In this document: in pieces, positions 1 to 8,896 of the stretch
Numbering within the stretch: the stretch's first letter is position 1
Layout: each line of letters starts with the position of its first letter
NCBI GenBank assembly: GCA_965198755.1
Contig: OZ240673.1
Coordinates: 3,162,001 to 3,226,000 of the forward strand
DNA length: 64,000 bases
Direction: 5' to 3'
Source: BOG-908 sp963692875
GTDB taxonomy: Bacteria > Pseudomonadota > Alphaproteobacteria > Acetobacterales > Acetobacteraceae
Program-made: the position numbers and the translations under genes
Notes under the pieces: generated by a model
The model's database searches: none
The model's input: the letters and a program-made list of their open reading frames with translations, nothing else
Told to the model about the DNA's origin: nothing

Positions 1-1488
1 CTGATCGGCTTCTGCGTGCGCATCGGCGCGCGCGACTCCGCCTGCGCGGTGTTCCCGGCGCTGCGCCTGGTGCGGCCGGACCAGGCGGTCACGTTGCGGA
101 CCGCAATCGCCGTCTGCGTGCGCGACGAGGCGGTTGCACCCGTTTTCGCCAGGCTGGCGCAACTCGGCGCCGATATCGACCATGCCGGGCTGTCCGGCCG
201 CTTCTCGCTGTGCGTGCTGTCCGACACCGCAAGCGACGCGCTGGCGGAGTCGGAGACCCGCGAAGCCGCTTGCCTGCGCGCTGCGTGCGCCACGCCCGTT
301 CTGTACCGCCGGCGTGCGGCCAACACCGGCTTCAAGGCCGGCAACGTGATGTCCTTCCTGGACGAGCACGCGGGCGCCTTCGACCTGCTGGTCTGCCTGG
401 ACGCCGACAGCGAGATGACCGCACCCGCCATCCTGCGCCTGGTGCGGGTGATGCAGGCCGACCCGCGTCTGGCCATCGTGCAGGCCACCTTCCACGGCCA
501 GCCGGCCAGCGCCCTGTTCCCCCGCCTATTCCAGTTCGGCCAGTTGCAGGGCCTGCGCATCTGGGCGGTGGGGCAGGCCTGGTGGCAGGCCGATAGCGGC
601 CCTTACTGGGGGCACAACGCCGTCGTCCGCGTGGCACCGTTCCGTGCGCATTGCCGGCTATCCCCGTTGCCGGACGGTGCGGCCATCATGTCGCACGACC
701 ACGTGGAGGCCGCGCTGCTGCAGGGTGCCGGCTGGCGCCTGCGCGTGCTGGCCTGCGACGAGGGCTCGTCCGAAGCCCAGCCGCCGACGCTGCCCGACTA
801 CCTCGTCCGCGACCGCCGCTGGGCCGCCGGCAACCTGCAGTATCGCTTCCTGCTGCGCCGGCGCGAACTCGGCCGTCTGGGCCGGCTGCAGATGCTTCAG
901 GCAATCCTGCACTATGCGCTGACGCCACTGTGGTTCGCGATGCTGCCGTTGGCGGCGTTAAACGCCGCCACTGGGGGCGCGGCCCAACTCCGCTGGGGGC
1001 GCCTGCTGACCCTGCTGGCGTTCGGCTGGCTGACGCTGCACGCGCCCAAGCTGCTCGGCATGCTGGAACTGCTGTTGCGCCCCGCGGTCGCCTCGCGTTT
1101 TGGCGGCCGGGCTTGCGTGTTGCGCCTGGCCGCGTCCGAGCTGGTGTTCGCCCAGCTGTTCGATCCCATCATCGCGCTGCACAAGACAGCCGGCGTGCTG
1201 CGCCTGGCCGCCGGAGCACCCGGCAGCTGGACCGGGCAGACCCGCGACGAGCACGCGATCGGCTGGTCGCGCGCTGCAGGGATGTTCTGGCCGCATACGT
1301 TGGCGGGCATCGCGCTCGCGGCGGTGTTCGCGGCCGCATCACCTGCGGCATTGCTGGTTTGTCTGCCGGCGGTGGCGGGATTGATGCTCGCCATACCGTT
1401 TGCGGTGTTTTCATCGAAGCAAAGCAAGGCTCTCTTTTTCGAAAAAAAGAAGCAAAAAACGTTTGGCCGCGCTGTCGCGGACGGCTGA
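1..1488 (+). CDS. opgH: Glucans biosynthesis glucosyltransferase H (3' part)
   Basis: Inner-membrane family 2 glycosyltransferase that polymerises beta-glucan for osmoregulated periplasmic glucans. The frame is open from base 1, so the 5' end lies outside the window. Hallmarks in order are ANTGFKAGN, LDADSEM (the metal/UDP-binding DxD region), GPYWGHNAVVR, IMSHDHVEAALL and the RDRRWAAGNLQY block, followed by hydrophobic segments over the last 180 residues. The last 20 or so residues (KALFFEKKKQKTF and on) are encoded by a palindromic AHP element, so the native stop codon appears to have been lost and replaced by a TGA inside the element. Function is confident; the true C-terminus is not. Confidence 0.9.
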   Translation: MIGFCVRIGARDSACAVFPALRLVRPDQAVTLRTAIAVCVRDEAVAPVFARLAQLGADIDHAGLSGRFSLCVLSDTASDALAESETREAACLRAACATPVLYRRRAANTGFKAGNVMSFLDEHAGAFDLLVCLDADSEMTAPAILRLVRVMQADPRLAIVQATFHGQPASALFPRLFQFGQLQGLRIWAVGQAWWQADSGPYWGHNAVVRVAPFRAHCRLSPLPDGAAIMSHDHVEAALLQGAGWRLRVLACDEGSSEAQPPTLPDYLVRDRRWAAGNLQYRFLLRRRELGRLGRLQMLQAILHYALTPLWFAMLPLAALNAATGGAAQLRWGRLLTLLAFGWLTLHAPKLLGMLELLLRPAVASRFGGRACVLRLAASELVFAQLFDPIIALHKTAGVLRLAAGAPGSWTGQTRDEHAIGWSRAAGMFWPHTLAGIALAAVFAAASPAALLVCLPAVAGLMLAIPFAVFSSKQSKALFFEKKKQKTFGRAVADG

Positions 1489-1559
1489 GACAGCCCGCAA
1501 CCCAGAGAACAAAAGTCTTTTGCTTCTTTTTTTTCAAAAAAGAAGGCCTTGCCTTACTT
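1417..1559 (+). repeat. AHP palindromic element, copy 1 (F)
   Basis: Complete copy: tip AAGCAAAGCAAGG, left hairpin, centre GCTGTCGCGGACGGCTGAGA, then right hairpin CTTCTTTTTTT / AAAAAAGAAG and tip GGCCTTGCC. The left arm overlaps and terminates opgH. Confidence 0.9.
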
Positions 1560-1668
1560 TACTAGCGTTTCCGTGAGCGGCAGCCTCCCGGGTTTACACC
1601 GCGATGCCGAACCCCATGTGGCCCACACCCGGGCGGTCGGCGTCCGGGCGGGTTAGGGATGAAAACGC

Positions 1669-2874
1669 ATGCCGGATTTGGGCGTCAGCGAGTCCAACGC
1701 AGGACGCCGCCTTGGCGTGCTCGTGGTCGGCGTGGGCGGCGCGGTCGCCACCACGGCGGTCGCCGGCATCGAGCTACTACGCCGTGGGTCGAACGACTTC
1801 GCCGGACTGCCGTTGGCCGACGCCGACGTGCCTGGCCTAGCCGCCTACCGCAACATGCATTTCGCCGGCTGGGACCTCAACGCCGACGACCTGAGCCACG
1901 CAGCCCAGGGCCACCGGGTGCTGGAAGCCGAGCAGGCGAGCCTGGTGGCCGGCGAGCTCTCGCGCATCCGGCCGTGGCCCGCCGTCGGCAGCACCGATTT
2001 TTGCGCCAACGTGGACGGCGCCAACAAGGTGGTCGCCGGCAGCCACCGCGGCGCCGTCGAGCGCATCCGTCAGGACATCCGCGACTACAAGCAATCCACC
2101 GGCATCAGCGACGTGGTGATGATCAACCTCGCCTCCGTGGAACGCTGGCCGGCCGACACCGCCGTGCTGGAGGAGGTCGAAGCCTTCGAGCGCGGGCTGG
2201 ACGACAACAACCCCTCGATCAGCCCGGCGATGCTGTACGCCTACGCGTCGATCACCGAGGGCGTGCCCTACGGCAACTTCACCCCGAGCCTGGCCGCCGA
2301 CATCCCCGCGCTGGTCGCACTCTCCGCCGAGCGCAACGTGCCGGTAGCCGGCAAGGACGGCAAGACGGGGCAGACGTTCCTCAAGACCGTGCTGGCGCCA
2401 GCGCTGCGCGCGCGCTCGCTGTTCGTGGAAGGCTGGTTCAGCACCAACATCCTTGGAAACCGCGACGGCCTGGCGCTGGACAACGCCGCCAGCCTGCAGA
2501 GCAAGCTCGCCACCAAGGGGTCCGTGCTGGACAACATCCTCGGCTACAAGGTGGAAAACCACCTGGTGAACATCCAGTACTACAAGCCGCGCGGCGACAA
2601 CAAGGAAGCCTGGGACAACATCGACATCGTCGGCTTCCTCGGCCAGAAGATGCAGATCAAGCTGAACTTCCTTTGCCGCGACAGCATCCTGGCCGCCCCG
2701 CTGGTGATCGAGATCGCCCGTGTCCTGGACCTCGCACGCCGCCGCGGCCATGGCGGCATCCAGGAGCAGCTCGGCCTGTTCTTCAAGGCGCCGATGACGC
2801 CGGCCGGGTGTCGCGAGGAGCACTCCTTCCCCGTGCAGCAGCAGGTCCTGCTCGACTGGCTGGTGGCCGCCTAG
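1669..2874 (+). CDS. ino1: myo-inositol-1-phosphate synthase (Ino1 family)
   Basis: Converts glucose 6-phosphate to inositol 1-phosphate with an internal NAD cycle; cytosolic. The N-terminal Rossmann loop reads VGVGGAVATT at about residue 20, and the conserved catalytic block GKDGKTGQT is near residue 225, with the lysines expected for the family. NILGYKVENHLVNIQYY and QIKLNFLCRDSILAAPLV match the tetramerisation and active-site regions. At 401 residues it fits the short bacterial/archaeal type. The ATG at 1669 follows AGGGATG by a few bases; an ATG at 1659 is out of frame. It is the first gene of the same-strand cluster that runs to 12114, where it would supply an inositol core. The product name is well supported; the pathway is inference. 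Confidence 0.9.
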   Translation: MPDLGVSESNAGRRLGVLVVGVGGAVATTAVAGIELLRRGSNDFAGLPLADADVPGLAAYRNMHFAGWDLNADDLSHAAQGHRVLEAEQASLVAGELSRIRPWPAVGSTDFCANVDGANKVVAGSHRGAVERIRQDIRDYKQSTGISDVVMINLASVERWPADTAVLEEVEAFERGLDDNNPSISPAMLYAYASITEGVPYGNFTPSLAADIPALVALSAERNVPVAGKDGKTGQTFLKTVLAPALRARSLFVEGWFSTNILGNRDGLALDNAASLQSKLATKGSVLDNILGYKVENHLVNIQYYKPRGDNKEAWDNIDIVGFLGQKMQIKLNFLCRDSILAAPLVIEIARVLDLARRRGHGGIQEQLGLFFKAPMTPAGCREEHSFPVQQQVLLDWLVAA

Positions 2875-2888
2875 GCGCGGTCCGGCCG

Positions 2889-3944
2889 ATGGACAGCCTG
2901 CCACCGGTACGGTCAGCGGAGCCCGCCGACCTTGCCGGGATTGCCTCGCTGGCGGCCGAGCTGGCGACGCTGAAGCGCATCCGCGACGCGCGATCCCCCG
3001 AAAGCCTCGCCTCGCTGATGTTTCGGCGCGCCTGGGTAGCGCTTTGTGCCGGTGTGGCGGTGCGCGACGTGGCGCTGTCCGTCTCCGCCGAGGCGCTGGT
3101 CGCGCTTCGCTTGGGCGGCATTGACCGTGCGGTGCTGGTCACGTCCGGGCTATCGGCCGACGAGGCAGCCGAGGTGCAGACGGCCTCGTTCGACCAGGTG
3201 ACTGGGAGTATCCTGGCCGGCCAGGATAGGGGTGCGACGGCCGCCAGCCTGGTCGACGAACTGCGTCGGCGCGTCGGTGGTGAGCAGAGTCGACCCGTCG
3301 CTACCGAGCAAGTTCAGCGCGTCCACGCCGAGGACGATCGGCATCTCGGCGCCGGGCAAGATCAGCGCGGCGGCGCCGAGCAAGCTGCAGCGGCCCCTGT
3401 ACCCGCCTTTGTCGAAGCGCTGATCCGCCAGCCGCGCGCCGGCGCCACCTGCCCCGGCAAGCCGCGCCTGATCCTGGAGCCGCCGGAGGGCCACGGCGAC
3501 CACTGCCTCGCCGTCGCCGTGCTGGGCGTCGTGCTGTGCGCCGAGTACGGCGCCGACCCCGCGCCCGTATTCCTCGCCGGCCTCGCTCACCACCTGCACA
3601 ACGCCACCCTGCCCGACGCCGGGTTCGCCGGCGAGGTGCTGCTCGGCACCCACCTGATCCCGGTCCTGCGCCGCCTGACCGACCAGGCCCTGGCCACCCT
3701 GCCGGCCGGGCTTGCCGCCCACACGCGCGACGCGCTCGCCCTGGCGGCCGATGCCGGGACGCCGGAGGGGCGCGCCTTCAACGCCGCCGACGTGATCGAC
3801 CGCATCATGGAGGTGCGCCACTTCGCCGCCGTCGCCGGCTTCACCGAGGCGCAGGCGACTGACGACATGGAGCTGGTCCACGCCGGCCCGCTGCAGGATT
3901 TCCACTACCAGGTGATGCGCCGCGCAGGGCTGCTACCGGCGTGA
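2889..3944 (+). CDS. HD-domain-like protein of the inositol cluster
   Basis: 351 residues in two parts. Residues 1-110 are helical and Leu/Ala-rich (including GGIDRAVLVTSGLSADEA). The C-terminal half, from about residue 195, looks like an HD fold: GHGDHCLAVAVLG, then LAGLAHHLHNA where HD phosphohydrolases have HD, then NAADVIDRIMEVRHF. The His-His in place of His-Asp may mean altered metal binding. Between them (residues 125-175) is a low-complexity Gln/Ala/Arg linker. It starts 15 bp after ino1 and its TGA overlaps the next gene's GTG by 4 bp, suggesting coupling. No specific function is recognised. Confidence 0.65.
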   Translation: MDSLPPVRSAEPADLAGIASLAAELATLKRIRDARSPESLASLMFRRAWVALCAGVAVRDVALSVSAEALVALRLGGIDRAVLVTSGLSADEAAEVQTASFDQVTGSILAGQDRGATAASLVDELRRRVGGEQSRPVATEQVQRVHAEDDRHLGAGQDQRGGAEQAAAAPVPAFVEALIRQPRAGATCPGKPRLILEPPEGHGDHCLAVAVLGVVLCAEYGADPAPVFLAGLAHHLHNATLPDAGFAGEVLLGTHLIPVLRRLTDQALATLPAGLAAHTRDALALAADAGTPEGRAFNAADVIDRIMEVRHFAAVAGFTEAQATDDMELVHAGPLQDFHYQVMRRAGLLPA

Positions 3945-5257
3945 CCAGCCCGCCCCCAAACCTGCGCAGCCCGGCAACCGGCGCCGTGCTCACCGCCGGA
4001 CCGCACGACCTGCACGCCGCCGGCGAGCGCTGGCCGGTGGTGGACGGCATCGCCTTCCTGCGCGCCGACCGCCGCGCGCTGGCCGACGCGGCACTGGCCG
4101 CGCTGGATGCCGGCGACGCCGAGACCGCCTGTGTCATCCTGCTGGCGGACCAGGACGGCTGGGCCAGCACGCCACCGCCGGACGAAGCCGCCCGCCGCTT
4201 CGCGGTGCGCGAGCGCGCCGCGCTCAGCTTCCGCGCCGCCATGGATGTGCTGGCGTTCGGGCCGGTGGCCACCTACTTCGCGCACCGCTGGTCCGACCCC
4301 ACCTTCCTCTCCGGCCTGGCTTTGGCCGAGGCGCACTGGCACGCGCCGGACCGCATCGTCGAGCTGGCCTGCGGTGCCGGCCACTACCTGCGCGAGTTCG
4401 CCCGCGTGCGGCCGCAGGCCGAGATCACCGGCGGCGACCTGGTGTTCGCCAAGCTGTGGCTGGCGCGGCACTTCGTGGCACCGCAGGCAAAGCTGCTGTG
4501 CTTCGACGCGGCGCAGCCCTGGCCGTTACCGGACGCGTCGGCTGACCTCGTGTTCTGCCACGATGCTTTCTATTTTCTGCCGGATAAGCAGCGTGTGGCG
4601 GGGGAGATGCTGCGGGTGGCCGGCGGGCAGGAAGCAAGCGCTTCTTTTTCGAGAAAAAGAAGCAAAAAGCTTTTGTCTCGGCTATCGCGGACGGCTGAAA
4701 CGACACGCCTTCCCAACGCGCACCCCCAGGAGCAAAAGTTTTTTGGTTCTTTTTTTCAAAAAAGAACTGCTTGCCTTGCTTCCGGCCGCATCCTCGTCGG
4801 ACACGCCCACAACGCCGCCGTGGAAAACCTTTCCCACGGCGCGCCCCTGCTCCCCGAAGACTACGCAGCGCTATTTGGGCAGGCATTGCTGTACGACGAC
4901 CGCGAACTGACCACCGCGCTCGCCGAAGCACGCGCCCCGCACCCGGCAGACGCCGCCAACCTGCAACAGGCGCCAGCCGTGGCGCTGGCGGCCGGTGCGG
5001 CTGCAGCCGACGTGCCACGCATGCTGACCGGCGGGCTGGCGATGCCGCAGCCGGGGCGGCAGCTGATGCGCAACCCGCTCTATGCCGAAGGCGCGGGCAC
5101 GTTGCGCTTCCCCTCGCCGCGCTACGAGGCGGAATATGCGTCCCTGGCCACCTATCGCCCAACCACCGACGCGCCCGCCCGCGCAGTGGCCGGCGACCCG
5201 GCGCTGGAGGGCGCCATCCGCCGGCGCGAGCTTCTCGACCTGCCGGCCGAATGGTGA
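3941..5257 (+). CDS. SAM-dependent methyltransferase carrying an in-frame palindromic insert
   Basis: Class I methyltransferase: the glycine motif VELACGAGHYLREFA is at residues 140-154 and LVFCHDAFYFLPDKQRV follows as the post-II region. Residues 230-281 (bases 4628-4783, 156 bp) are entirely the translation of an AHP element, placed between RVAGG and GRILVGHAHN, which otherwise join as a normal strand-turn of the Rossmann core. Without the insert the protein would be 386 residues rather than 438. It starts at GTG in a GTGA overlap with the upstream gene and overlaps the next start. The substrate is unknown; in this cluster it could methylate a sugar or inositol group. Whether the insert is tolerated or the protein is dead cannot be told from sequence. 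Confidence 0.85.
   Translation: MTSPPPNLRSPATGAVLTAGPHDLHAAGERWPVVDGIAFLRADRRALADAALAALDAGDAETACVILLADQDGWASTPPPDEAARRFAVRERAALSFRAAMDVLAFGPVATYFAHRWSDPTFLSGLALAEAHWHAPDRIVELACGAGHYLREFARVRPQAEITGGDLVFAKLWLARHFVAPQAKLLCFDAAQPWPLPDASADLVFCHDAFYFLPDKQRVAGEMLRVAGGQEASASFSRKRSKKLLSRLSRTAETTRLPNAHPQEQKFFGSFFQKRTACLASGRILVGHAHNAAVENLSHGAPLLPEDYAALFGQALLYDDRELTTALAEARAPHPADAANLQQAPAVALAAGAAAADVPRMLTGGLAMPQPGRQLMRNPLYAEGAGTLRFPSPRYEAEYASLATYRPTTDAPARAVAGDPALEGAIRRRELLDLPAEW
4628..4783 (+). repeat. AHP palindromic element, copy 2 (F), in frame inside a gene
   Basis: Complete long-centre copy: tip GAAGCAAGCG, hairpin CTTCTTTTTC / GAAAAAGAAG, centre GCTATCGCGGACGGCTGAAA, hairpin GTTCTTTTTTT / AAAAAAGAAC and tip GCTTGCCTTGCTTC. 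Its 156 bp are a multiple of three and contain no stop in the host frame. Confidence 0.95.
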
Positions 5258-6324
5258 GCACCGGCGCGCGCCTGGGCTGGGGCATTGCCGGGTGCGGCTG
5301 GGTGGCGCGCGACTACGCGGTGCCGGCCATCCGCAAGTCCTCCAACGGCACCCTGCTGGCGGTGCACGACCAATCCGACGCGGCGCTGGACCGGGCACGG
5401 CGGGAATTGGTCGGTGTCGCCTGCCACGCCAGCCTGGACGACTTTCTGGCTACGCCCGGCCTGCAGGCGGTCTACGTCGCCACGCCCAACCACGCCCACC
5501 GCGCGCTGGCCGAACGCGTCGCCGCCGCCGGCCTCGCCGTGCTGTGCGAGAAGCCGATGGCCACCACGCTGGCGGAGGCTACCCGCATGGTGCGTGCCTG
5601 CACCGATGCCGGGGTGCGCTACGCCACCGCCTTCGACCAGCGCTTCCACCCGGCGCATCGCCACCTGGCGCGCCTGGTGGCGGACGGCGCCATCGGGCGG
5701 CCGACCGCCATCCGCATCGTCTACGCCTGCTGGGTGGACGATTGTTGGGCGCCCGACGCGGTGAGCACCGACAACTGGCGCACCGACCCGGAGCGTGCCG
5801 GCGGCGGCGCGCTGTTCGACCTGGCGCCGCACGGGCTGGACCTCGCCGCGATGATCCTGGGCGAGCGCATCGAGGCCGTCGCCGCCATGGGCCAGTCGCG
5901 CGTGCACGGCTACGCCTCGCGCGGGGTGGAGGGGCGCGGCGTGGAAGATGGGGCGCTGCTGATGGCGCGCTCGGCCTCCGGCGTGCTGCTGCAGATGCAC
6001 GTGGCCTACAACTGCCCGGAGACGCTGCCGCGCCGCCGGCTGGAAGTGCTGGGAACGGCGGGGCAGATCGTCGCTACGGACACGATGGGGCAGACGCCGG
6101 GCGGCACTTTGGTTTTAACGGATGCGGCGGACGGCGTGGCCCGTCAGGTGGACGTGCCGGACGCGGAGCGGGCGCCGTTTCTCGGCCAGATGGAGGCGTT
6201 TGCCGCCTGCGTGCTGGAGGGTGCGGCGTTTGCGTTCACACCGGAGCATGATTTGCACACGATGGCGCTTCTGGAGCGTGCGCAGGCAATGGTGGTGGCG
6301 ACGTTAAAGCGACTGTTTGTCTGA
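5251..6324 (+). CDS. Gfo/Idh/MocA-family oxidoreductase
   Basis: NAD(P)-dependent dehydrogenase of sugars or cyclitols. The N-terminal Rossmann motif is GWGIAGCGWVARDY at residues 8-21; YVATPNHAHRALA and CEKPMATTLAEA carry the family's EKP lysine; GGGALFDLAPHGLDLA carries the catalytic Asp/His pair typical of inositol and glucose-fructose oxidoreductases. 357 residues is normal length. ATG at 5251 overlaps the methyltransferase end; GTG at 5254 is an alternative. Next to an inositol-phosphate synthase and an IolE-like gene, an inositol or inosose substrate is a reasonable inference, not shown by the sequence. Confidence 0.85.
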   Translation: MVSTGARLGWGIAGCGWVARDYAVPAIRKSSNGTLLAVHDQSDAALDRARRELVGVACHASLDDFLATPGLQAVYVATPNHAHRALAERVAAAGLAVLCEKPMATTLAEATRMVRACTDAGVRYATAFDQRFHPAHRHLARLVADGAIGRPTAIRIVYACWVDDCWAPDAVSTDNWRTDPERAGGGALFDLAPHGLDLAAMILGERIEAVAAMGQSRVHGYASRGVEGRGVEDGALLMARSASGVLLQMHVAYNCPETLPRRRLEVLGTAGQIVATDTMGQTPGGTLVLTDAADGVARQVDVPDAERAPFLGQMEAFAACVLEGAAFAFTPEHDLHTMALLERAQAMVVATLKRLFV

Positions 6325-6430
6325 AACAAAAGAAACAATGCCACGTTCACTCCAAAATCCGGCAATCCAGTCCGTCGACTTGCGAGTCATGCTGATGACC
6401 TCCGGGCCATCCGCCGGCTTCTCAAGTGAC

Positions 6431-6541
6431 GCCCGTAAAGAAAGCTATTGGTGGCGCTATCGCGGAGTTTCCGGCAGCGCGCGCCCAAGAGAACAAAAGT
6501 TTTTTGGTTCTTTTTTTCAAAAAAGAACCGCTTGCTTCCTT
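6431..6541 (+). repeat. AHP element, copy 3 (F), left arm lost
   Basis: Centre GGCGCTATCGCGGAGTTTCC and an intact right arm (GTTCTTTTTTT / AAAAAAGAAC, tip CCGCTTGCTTCC). The left hairpin is replaced by unrelated sequence. It ends 11 bp before the next start codon. Confidence 0.8.
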
Positions 6542-6552
6542 CGGGTCAGTTC

Positions 6553-7377
6553 ATGCCCCTAACCCCCTTTGCCTGCAGCAACTGCGGCCACTGGCAGCGC
6601 TACTTCGCCACCCCGCCGCTCTGCCCTATCTGTTCCGACGTGCGCAACGATTTGCCGGAGGACGGCTGGGACTTTCGCACGCCGGAGCAGCTGATCCCCA
6701 CGTTGCAGTTCCACTGGCGCGAGGCGATCCCCGGCGTGTGGGAGTTCTGGTCCACGCCGCGGTTCGGCCTGGACAGCCACGGCTGGCTGCTGTTGCACGA
6801 GTTGGGCAACGTCGCGTTCGAGGCAGCGCCGATCTACAACGATGCCCAACTGGCGCAGATACGCGCGCTCGGCGGCATACGGTTTCTGGCGGCGTCGCAT
6901 CCGCACGGTTACGGCGCGCTGTTCCAGTTGCAGGAGGTGTTCCAGCCGGAAGCGTTGCTGATCCAGAAGGACGACCTGGACTGGACCAAGGCGTTCCGGG
7001 TGACGCTGCCTTACGACGAGACGTTCGAGATCTATACAGGCCTGACCTTGCACCACGTTGGCGGCCACTATGCCGGGCAGGCGGTGTTGCACGACGCGGA
7101 GCGGCGCGCGGTGTTCGCCGGCGACAGCCTGAAGATCGATTTCGATGCGGCGGGCGAGGCGCAAGGCATTTCCTGCCACAAGGCTTACCACAAGCAGATC
7201 CCGCTCTCGCGCGACGAGGCGCGCCGTTACCGCAGCGTCTACGAGCGGCTGGACTTCACGTCGGTGTTCACCCCGTTCGAGATGGCGACCGACACCGGCA
7301 CGGCGGCCGCAGTAGCGCTGCTCGACCAGGTGATCGAAGGCCCGCCGTCCACCAAGCCGATCCCGATCCGCCGATGA
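6553..7377 (+). CDS. Zinc-ribbon/metallo-beta-lactamase-fold protein
   Basis: 274 residues. The first 25 carry two Cys pairs (CSNCGHW and CPICSD), a rubredoxin-like zinc ribbon. The rest looks like a metallo-beta-lactamase-type fold: ASHPHGYGALFQLQ in the position of the HxHxDH metal motif, HVGGHYAGQAVLHD and VFAGDSLKIDFD. The second metal motif is atypical, so hydrolase activity is uncertain. ATG at 6553 is chosen because upstream codons of this frame translate the palindromic element. It overlaps the YcaO gene by 4 bp (ATGA). No known substrate. Confidence 0.75.
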   Translation: MPLTPFACSNCGHWQRYFATPPLCPICSDVRNDLPEDGWDFRTPEQLIPTLQFHWREAIPGVWEFWSTPRFGLDSHGWLLLHELGNVAFEAAPIYNDAQLAQIRALGGIRFLAASHPHGYGALFQLQEVFQPEALLIQKDDLDWTKAFRVTLPYDETFEIYTGLTLHHVGGHYAGQAVLHDAERRAVFAGDSLKIDFDAAGEAQGISCHKAYHKQIPLSRDEARRYRSVYERLDFTSVFTPFEMATDTGTAAAVALLDQVIEGPPSTKPIPIRR

Positions 7378-8867
7378 CCCGCGCGATGCCCGAGGCCGCC
7401 CGCGCCTACCTCGATTCCATGCCGGCGGGGAGCGTGGACCTGTTCCCGCTGACCCCGCTGGACCGCACCGGCGTGCCCTGCTGGAACGCGGTGTTCCACG
7501 ACGCGGCCGCGCAGGCCTGGGTGGGCGTCGCACCGCATGGCGTCGGCTACGGCAGCACCGACGATGAGGCGATCGTGGGGACCACCGGCGAGCTGGCCGA
7601 GGCCATCCACTCGGCGGCGGGCATCTGGCGGCTGGAGCGGCGGCGGGGCAGCACCACGGACCTGGTGCGCAGCCTGGGTGCCGACGCGGTGGCCGACCCG
7701 CTGACCCTGTGCCTGCCGGCCGGGTGCGCGGTGGATGCGGACACCGCGCTGGAGTGGGTGCCGACGCGCCGCTACCGCGATGGCGCGACGGTCTGGCTGC
7801 CGATCGACATCGCGGCGTGTTCCTACGGCGACCTCTCGCCCGGCTACACGGCGTTCACCAGCCCGATCACCAACGGGCTGGGTGCAGGGCCGAGCCTGGA
7901 CTTCGCCATCGGCCACGGGTTGTGCGAGCTGTTCCAGCGCGACGGCAACGGGCTGGGCTTCCGCGCCATGGACCGCGGCATCCTGCTGGAGTTCGGCCCC
8001 GATTTTCCGCGCGACCCGCGCACCCGCGCGCTGCTGGCGCATCTGCGCAGTCTGGGCATCGAGGTGCTGGCCAAGTTCGCCGACGACGCGTTCGGCATCG
8101 CCAACGTCTACTGCGTCGGCGGCGAGACGGACCGGTCTGCCGCAGCACCCATCATGGTCACCGCCGCCGGCGAGGCCGCCTCGCCCGACCGCGAGCACGC
8201 GCTGCGCAAGGCGGTGCTGGAGTTCGCCGCCGCGCGCGCCCGCAAGGCGTTCAGCCACGGCGCGCTGGCCGAAGCCGCCCGCGTGGCGCCGGCGCGCTAC
8301 CTCGAAAGTTTCCGCGCCCGCCAGACGCTGGACGGCGAGGAGGACCGCACGATGGCGGCGATGCGCGACTGGCTCGGCCGCGACCAGGCCAGCCTGCGCG
8401 CCCTGCTGGCAGACAGCGCGCTGTCCCGCCGCGAGACCAAGCGCTTCGACGAGCTGCCGCAATGGGACGGCGCACTGTCCGGCACAGCGCTGGTAGCCGA
8501 ACTGCACCGCCGCCTGGCCGCGCACGGGATGGACGTGCTGGTGCTGGACTACTCCCCGCCGGACCACCCGGACGTGCACGTGGTGAAAGTGGTGGTGCCA
8601 GGGCTGGAGGTAGAGACGATGAGCTATCACCGCATCGGCGAGCGTGGCGTGCGCAAGCTGCTGGACCGCGGATCGGACCTGGTGGGTTTCGGCCCGCCGC
8701 CGCCGGGCGCGCTGCCGGTGCGCCTGCCCGCCGGTGCGGCCGAGCGGCTGGGCGGCGTGCCGTGGCTCGACGTGGCCGGGGTGGACCGCATCGTGGGCCC
8801 GCTCTACCCGCTCTACCGCGAGCCCGAGGTGCACGCGGCGCAGATTGCCCTGGAGGCGGTAGCGTGA
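7374..8867 (+). CDS. YcaO-family ATP-dependent enzyme
   Basis: 497 residues. YcaO hallmarks: GTTGELAEAIHSAAG near residue 63 (first ATP/Mg motif), AGPSLDFAIGHGLCELFQRD near residue 173, and DREHALRKAVLEFAAARARK near 272. YcaO enzymes use ATP to activate amides by O-phosphorylation, for azoline, thioamide or amidine formation. No TOMM precursor, ThiF-like partner or TfuA is nearby, so this is not an ordinary RiPP cluster. The C-terminal 150 residues include VLVLDYSPPDHPDVHVVKVVVPGLE, a segment common in YcaO C-terminal halves. Its start overlaps the MBL gene, so the two are probably co-translated. Its job with an inositol synthase is unknown. Confidence 0.85.
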   Translation: MTRAMPEAARAYLDSMPAGSVDLFPLTPLDRTGVPCWNAVFHDAAAQAWVGVAPHGVGYGSTDDEAIVGTTGELAEAIHSAAGIWRLERRRGSTTDLVRSLGADAVADPLTLCLPAGCAVDADTALEWVPTRRYRDGATVWLPIDIAACSYGDLSPGYTAFTSPITNGLGAGPSLDFAIGHGLCELFQRDGNGLGFRAMDRGILLEFGPDFPRDPRTRALLAHLRSLGIEVLAKFADDAFGIANVYCVGGETDRSAAAPIMVTAAGEAASPDREHALRKAVLEFAAARARKAFSHGALAEAARVAPARYLESFRARQTLDGEEDRTMAAMRDWLGRDQASLRALLADSALSRRETKRFDELPQWDGALSGTALVAELHRRLAAHGMDVLVLDYSPPDHPDVHVVKVVVPGLEVETMSYHRIGERGVRKLLDRGSDLVGFGPPPPGALPVRLPAGAAERLGGVPWLDVAGVDRIVGPLYPLYREPEVHAAQIALEAVA

Positions 8868-8896
8868 GGTTCGCCCGGCGGCCCGTGTTGACGAGT

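Noticed and set aside
1659..2888. Long open frame running through ino1 into the HD-like gene
   Set aside because: It is the Arg/Pro-rich shadow of ino1; only the part from the ATG at 2889 has protein-like composition.
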